Positions 62,844-64,000 of a DNA stretch of 64,000 nt are shown here, piece by piece. The DNA lies in the NCBI RefSeq assembly GCF_030020805.1, contig NZ_CP125098.1, forward strand, positions 324,001 through 388,000. Reading direction: 5' to 3'. The notes under the pieces were generated by a model. The model searched no databases. It was not told the origin of the DNA and saw nothing but the letters and a program-made list of their open reading frames with translations. This stretch comes from Paenibacillus sp. RC67. GTDB taxonomy: Bacteria; Bacillota; Bacilli; Paenibacillales; NBRC-103111. A program made the position numbers and the translations under genes. The stretch's first letter is position 1; each line of letters begins with the position of its first letter.

Positions 62844-63506
62844 ATGACAGCAGTTCAAAGACAATCACGGCAGGCCATGGTTCTAGGCGATATAGAGAAA
62901 ATGATCTATCATCCTTTGGATCGTATTCAGCAGGATCTGAATGAAATGCTCGGGGAGCACTTTACTGTAACCTTCACCGAGGATTACGAAGTGATGCGGA
63001 AGGAGCAAATCACTGACACTGGGGTGTTCGTATCCTACACCGATAAGTGGGACGGACCCGTAACGGATGAACAAGCCGACGGCTTAATTAACTACGTGGT
63101 TGAAGGTGGCGGCCTCGTCGTACTGCACACGGGTGTATCCTTTAGCGCCCATGCGAAGCTGCTTGAGCTTATCGGAGCACGCTTCACCGGTCATCCTCCC
63201 TATCAATCCCTCGAATTCGAGCCATTGAAGAAGGAATCGGGTGACTTGCATCCGATTGTACAGGAGCTGCAGCCTTTTCATTCGGAGGACGAACCTTACC
63301 GGTATGCTTTTGTCGAAGGGGTAGAAAAGCAGGTCATTCTCCACTATTCTCTCGATGGAGAAACCTACCCGGCAGCTTGGGTGCGCCACATTGGAAAAGG
63401 ACGGATGGTGTCACTGATGCCTGGACATAACTCTAATTCTTTGCAGCATCCCGAGGTACGTAAGCTTATTCTGACAAGCTGCCTCTGGGCAGCGGGAAGA
63501 ATTTAG
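62844..63506 (+). CDS. ThuA-like domain protein
   Basis: The protein has 220 residues. A class-I-glutamine-amidotransferase-like fold of the ThuA (trehalose utilisation) type can be read: DTGVFVSYTDKWDGPVTDEQ, ADGLINYVVEGGGLVVLHTG, EDEPYRYAFVEGVEK and PAAWVRHIGKGRMVSLMPGH. Members occur in sugar-conversion clusters, and their chemistry is not well known. The frame opens at 62679 inside the SDR gene in another frame, but the ATG at 62844 has AGGGAGGGG 12 nt upstream. It follows the SDR gene on the same strand and may form a two-gene unit with it. Confidence 0.82.
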   Translation: MTAVQRQSRQAMVLGDIEKMIYHPLDRIQQDLNEMLGEHFTVTFTEDYEVMRKEQITDTGVFVSYTDKWDGPVTDEQADGLINYVVEGGGLVVLHTGVSFSAHAKLLELIGARFTGHPPYQSLEFEPLKKESGDLHPIVQELQPFHSEDEPYRYAFVEGVEKQVILHYSLDGETYPAAWVRHIGKGRMVSLMPGHNSNSLQHPEVRKLILTSCLWAAGRI

Positions 63507-63560
63507 CTAGAAGGGTTAGGATAAAGCAATGTGGCTTCTCTAAATCGAAAAGCCTGGGTT

Positions 63561-63669
63561 TGTCGAGAACCCTTTTTTCGGGAAATATGGACGGGTTTCA
63601 ACAGCGGCTGGAGGGGCATACCCCACTGGACTATACAAGAATATTTCAAGTTCTACAGGTTTCTCGACA
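63561..63669. repeat. Dispersed palindromic element, copy 4
   Basis: This 109-bp element has clean terminal inverted repeats TGTCGAGAACC and GGTTTCTCGACA and an inner core GGCTGGAGGGGCATACCCCACT. It sits between two related hairpins, GGCTTCTCTAAAT... (63532) on the left and GAGGCTCTCTAAAT... (63674, a true terminator) on the right. No ORF is present. Confidence 0.72.
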
Positions 63670-63673
63670 CTCT

Positions 63674-63705
63674 GAGGCTCTCTAAATAGAGAAGCCTCTT
63701 TTTTT
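63674..63705 (+). terminator. Terminator after the ThuA-like gene
   Basis: GAGGCTCTCT/AGAGAAGCCTC with loop AAAT is followed by seven T. Confidence 0.85.
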
Positions 63706-63735
63706 AACAGTATAGAATTGATAAGTTTCGGGGCT

Positions 63736-63794
63736 CCCCACAAAGTACCTGAATCAGCTTCGAAGCCAAGGCCCCACTTTGTGGGGTTATTTTA
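63736..63794 (+). terminator. Second hairpin with T-rich tail
   Basis: CCCCACAAAG pairs with CTTTGTGGGG across a loop of about 30 nt. The short inner CCCCACTTTGTGGGG stem followed by TTATTTT could work alone. The rest of 63795-63956 contains nothing that I can support. Confidence 0.6.
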
Positions 63795-63972
63795 TGCTTC
63801 TTCGACTTCATCCCGTCCTAGGTCAGAGTGCTTCCCCGTCTTAGGGCTAGGATACAAAACCGTCGCCGGTCCGTTTTGCCGGACGCTAATTCCTACTACA
63901 ATAAAGACATGAAGAACAGAGGTTAACTTGAACAACCAACCTAACGACAACCAATGAAAAGGAGTACCTGAC

Positions 63973-64000
63973 ATGAATAAATTATTTCGTTCCACTTCGA
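63973..64000 (+). CDS. Start of a gene running off the window edge
   Basis: AAAAGGAG at 63957-63964 is followed 8 nt later by ATG and nine codons beginning MNKLFRSTS before the window ends. The site quality suggests a real gene, but nothing can be said about its product. Confidence 0.55.

Overview
The window looks like a chromosomal segment of a Paenibacillus-type member of the Bacillota. The signs are strong AGGAGG ribosome-binding sites with many TTG and GTG starts, frequent stem-plus-T-run terminators, lipoprotein-anchored ABC importers, YesM/YesN-type two-component pairs beside LplABC-like sugar importers, SLH-anchored and LPXTG-anchored surface proteins, and a Fur-boxed siderophore importer. 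No rRNA, tRNA, CRISPR array, prophage or intact IS element was recognised. The species is an inference from this content.

Layout. 1-2.1 kb: 5' end of a minus-strand membrane transporter, a small K+ channel-like protein, a YkvA-like protein, a small DNA-binding protein and an orphan protein fragment. 2.2-8.1 kb: a giant kinase-like/ATPase/GAF/histidine kinase with its LuxR-type response regulator. 8.2-13.7 kb: a surface cassette of sortase, c-di-GMP-I riboswitch, transglutaminase-like protein and a large LPVTG adhesin. 13.8-17.8 kb: a siderophore ABC importer under a Fur box. 17.9-21.1 kb: chemoreceptor, AraC regulator, SRPBCC protein. 21.4-23.8 kb: amino-acid ABC importer. 23.8-28.1 kb: aldo/keto reductase, a second AraC/SRPBCC pair, small ORFs and a tandem P-loop ATPase. 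28.2-33.8 kb: a FadR-type regulator, a carbohydrate ABC importer and a Cys/Met-type PLP enzyme. 34-40 kb: a secreted M14 carboxypeptidase and a frameshifted cell-wall amidase sharing a C-terminal module, then an ECF sigma/anti-sigma pair. 40.1-41.9 kb: decayed sbnA/sbnB-like genes. 42.1-44.9 kb: membrane proteins, methionine aminopeptidase and a TetR regulator. 45.2-50.7 kb: glycosyltransferase, SLH-collagen-like protein and an RCC1/FN3 secreted protein. 50.7-61.8 kb: pectin genes (methylesterase, beta-helix lyase-like protein, YesMN-type regulators, LplABC-like importer) with an AI-2E-family permease between. 62-64 kb: an SDR, a ThuA-like protein and the start of one more gene.

The most notable points are: (1) the sortase/riboswitch/transglutaminase/adhesin cassette, which suggests c-di-GMP control of surface protein display; (2) a four-copy family of roughly 110-140 bp palindromic elements, two of which sit between duplicated terminator-like hairpins; (3) an sbnAB remnant, with sbnA truncated at its N-terminus and sbnB carrying an internal in-frame deletion; (4) a G6-tract frameshift inside the signal peptide of the amidase; (5) a kinase-like domain lacking catalytic residues in the giant sensor; and (6) a glycosyltransferase-collagen-RCC1 surface operon.

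All functional calls come from motif reading by eye. No database search was possible.
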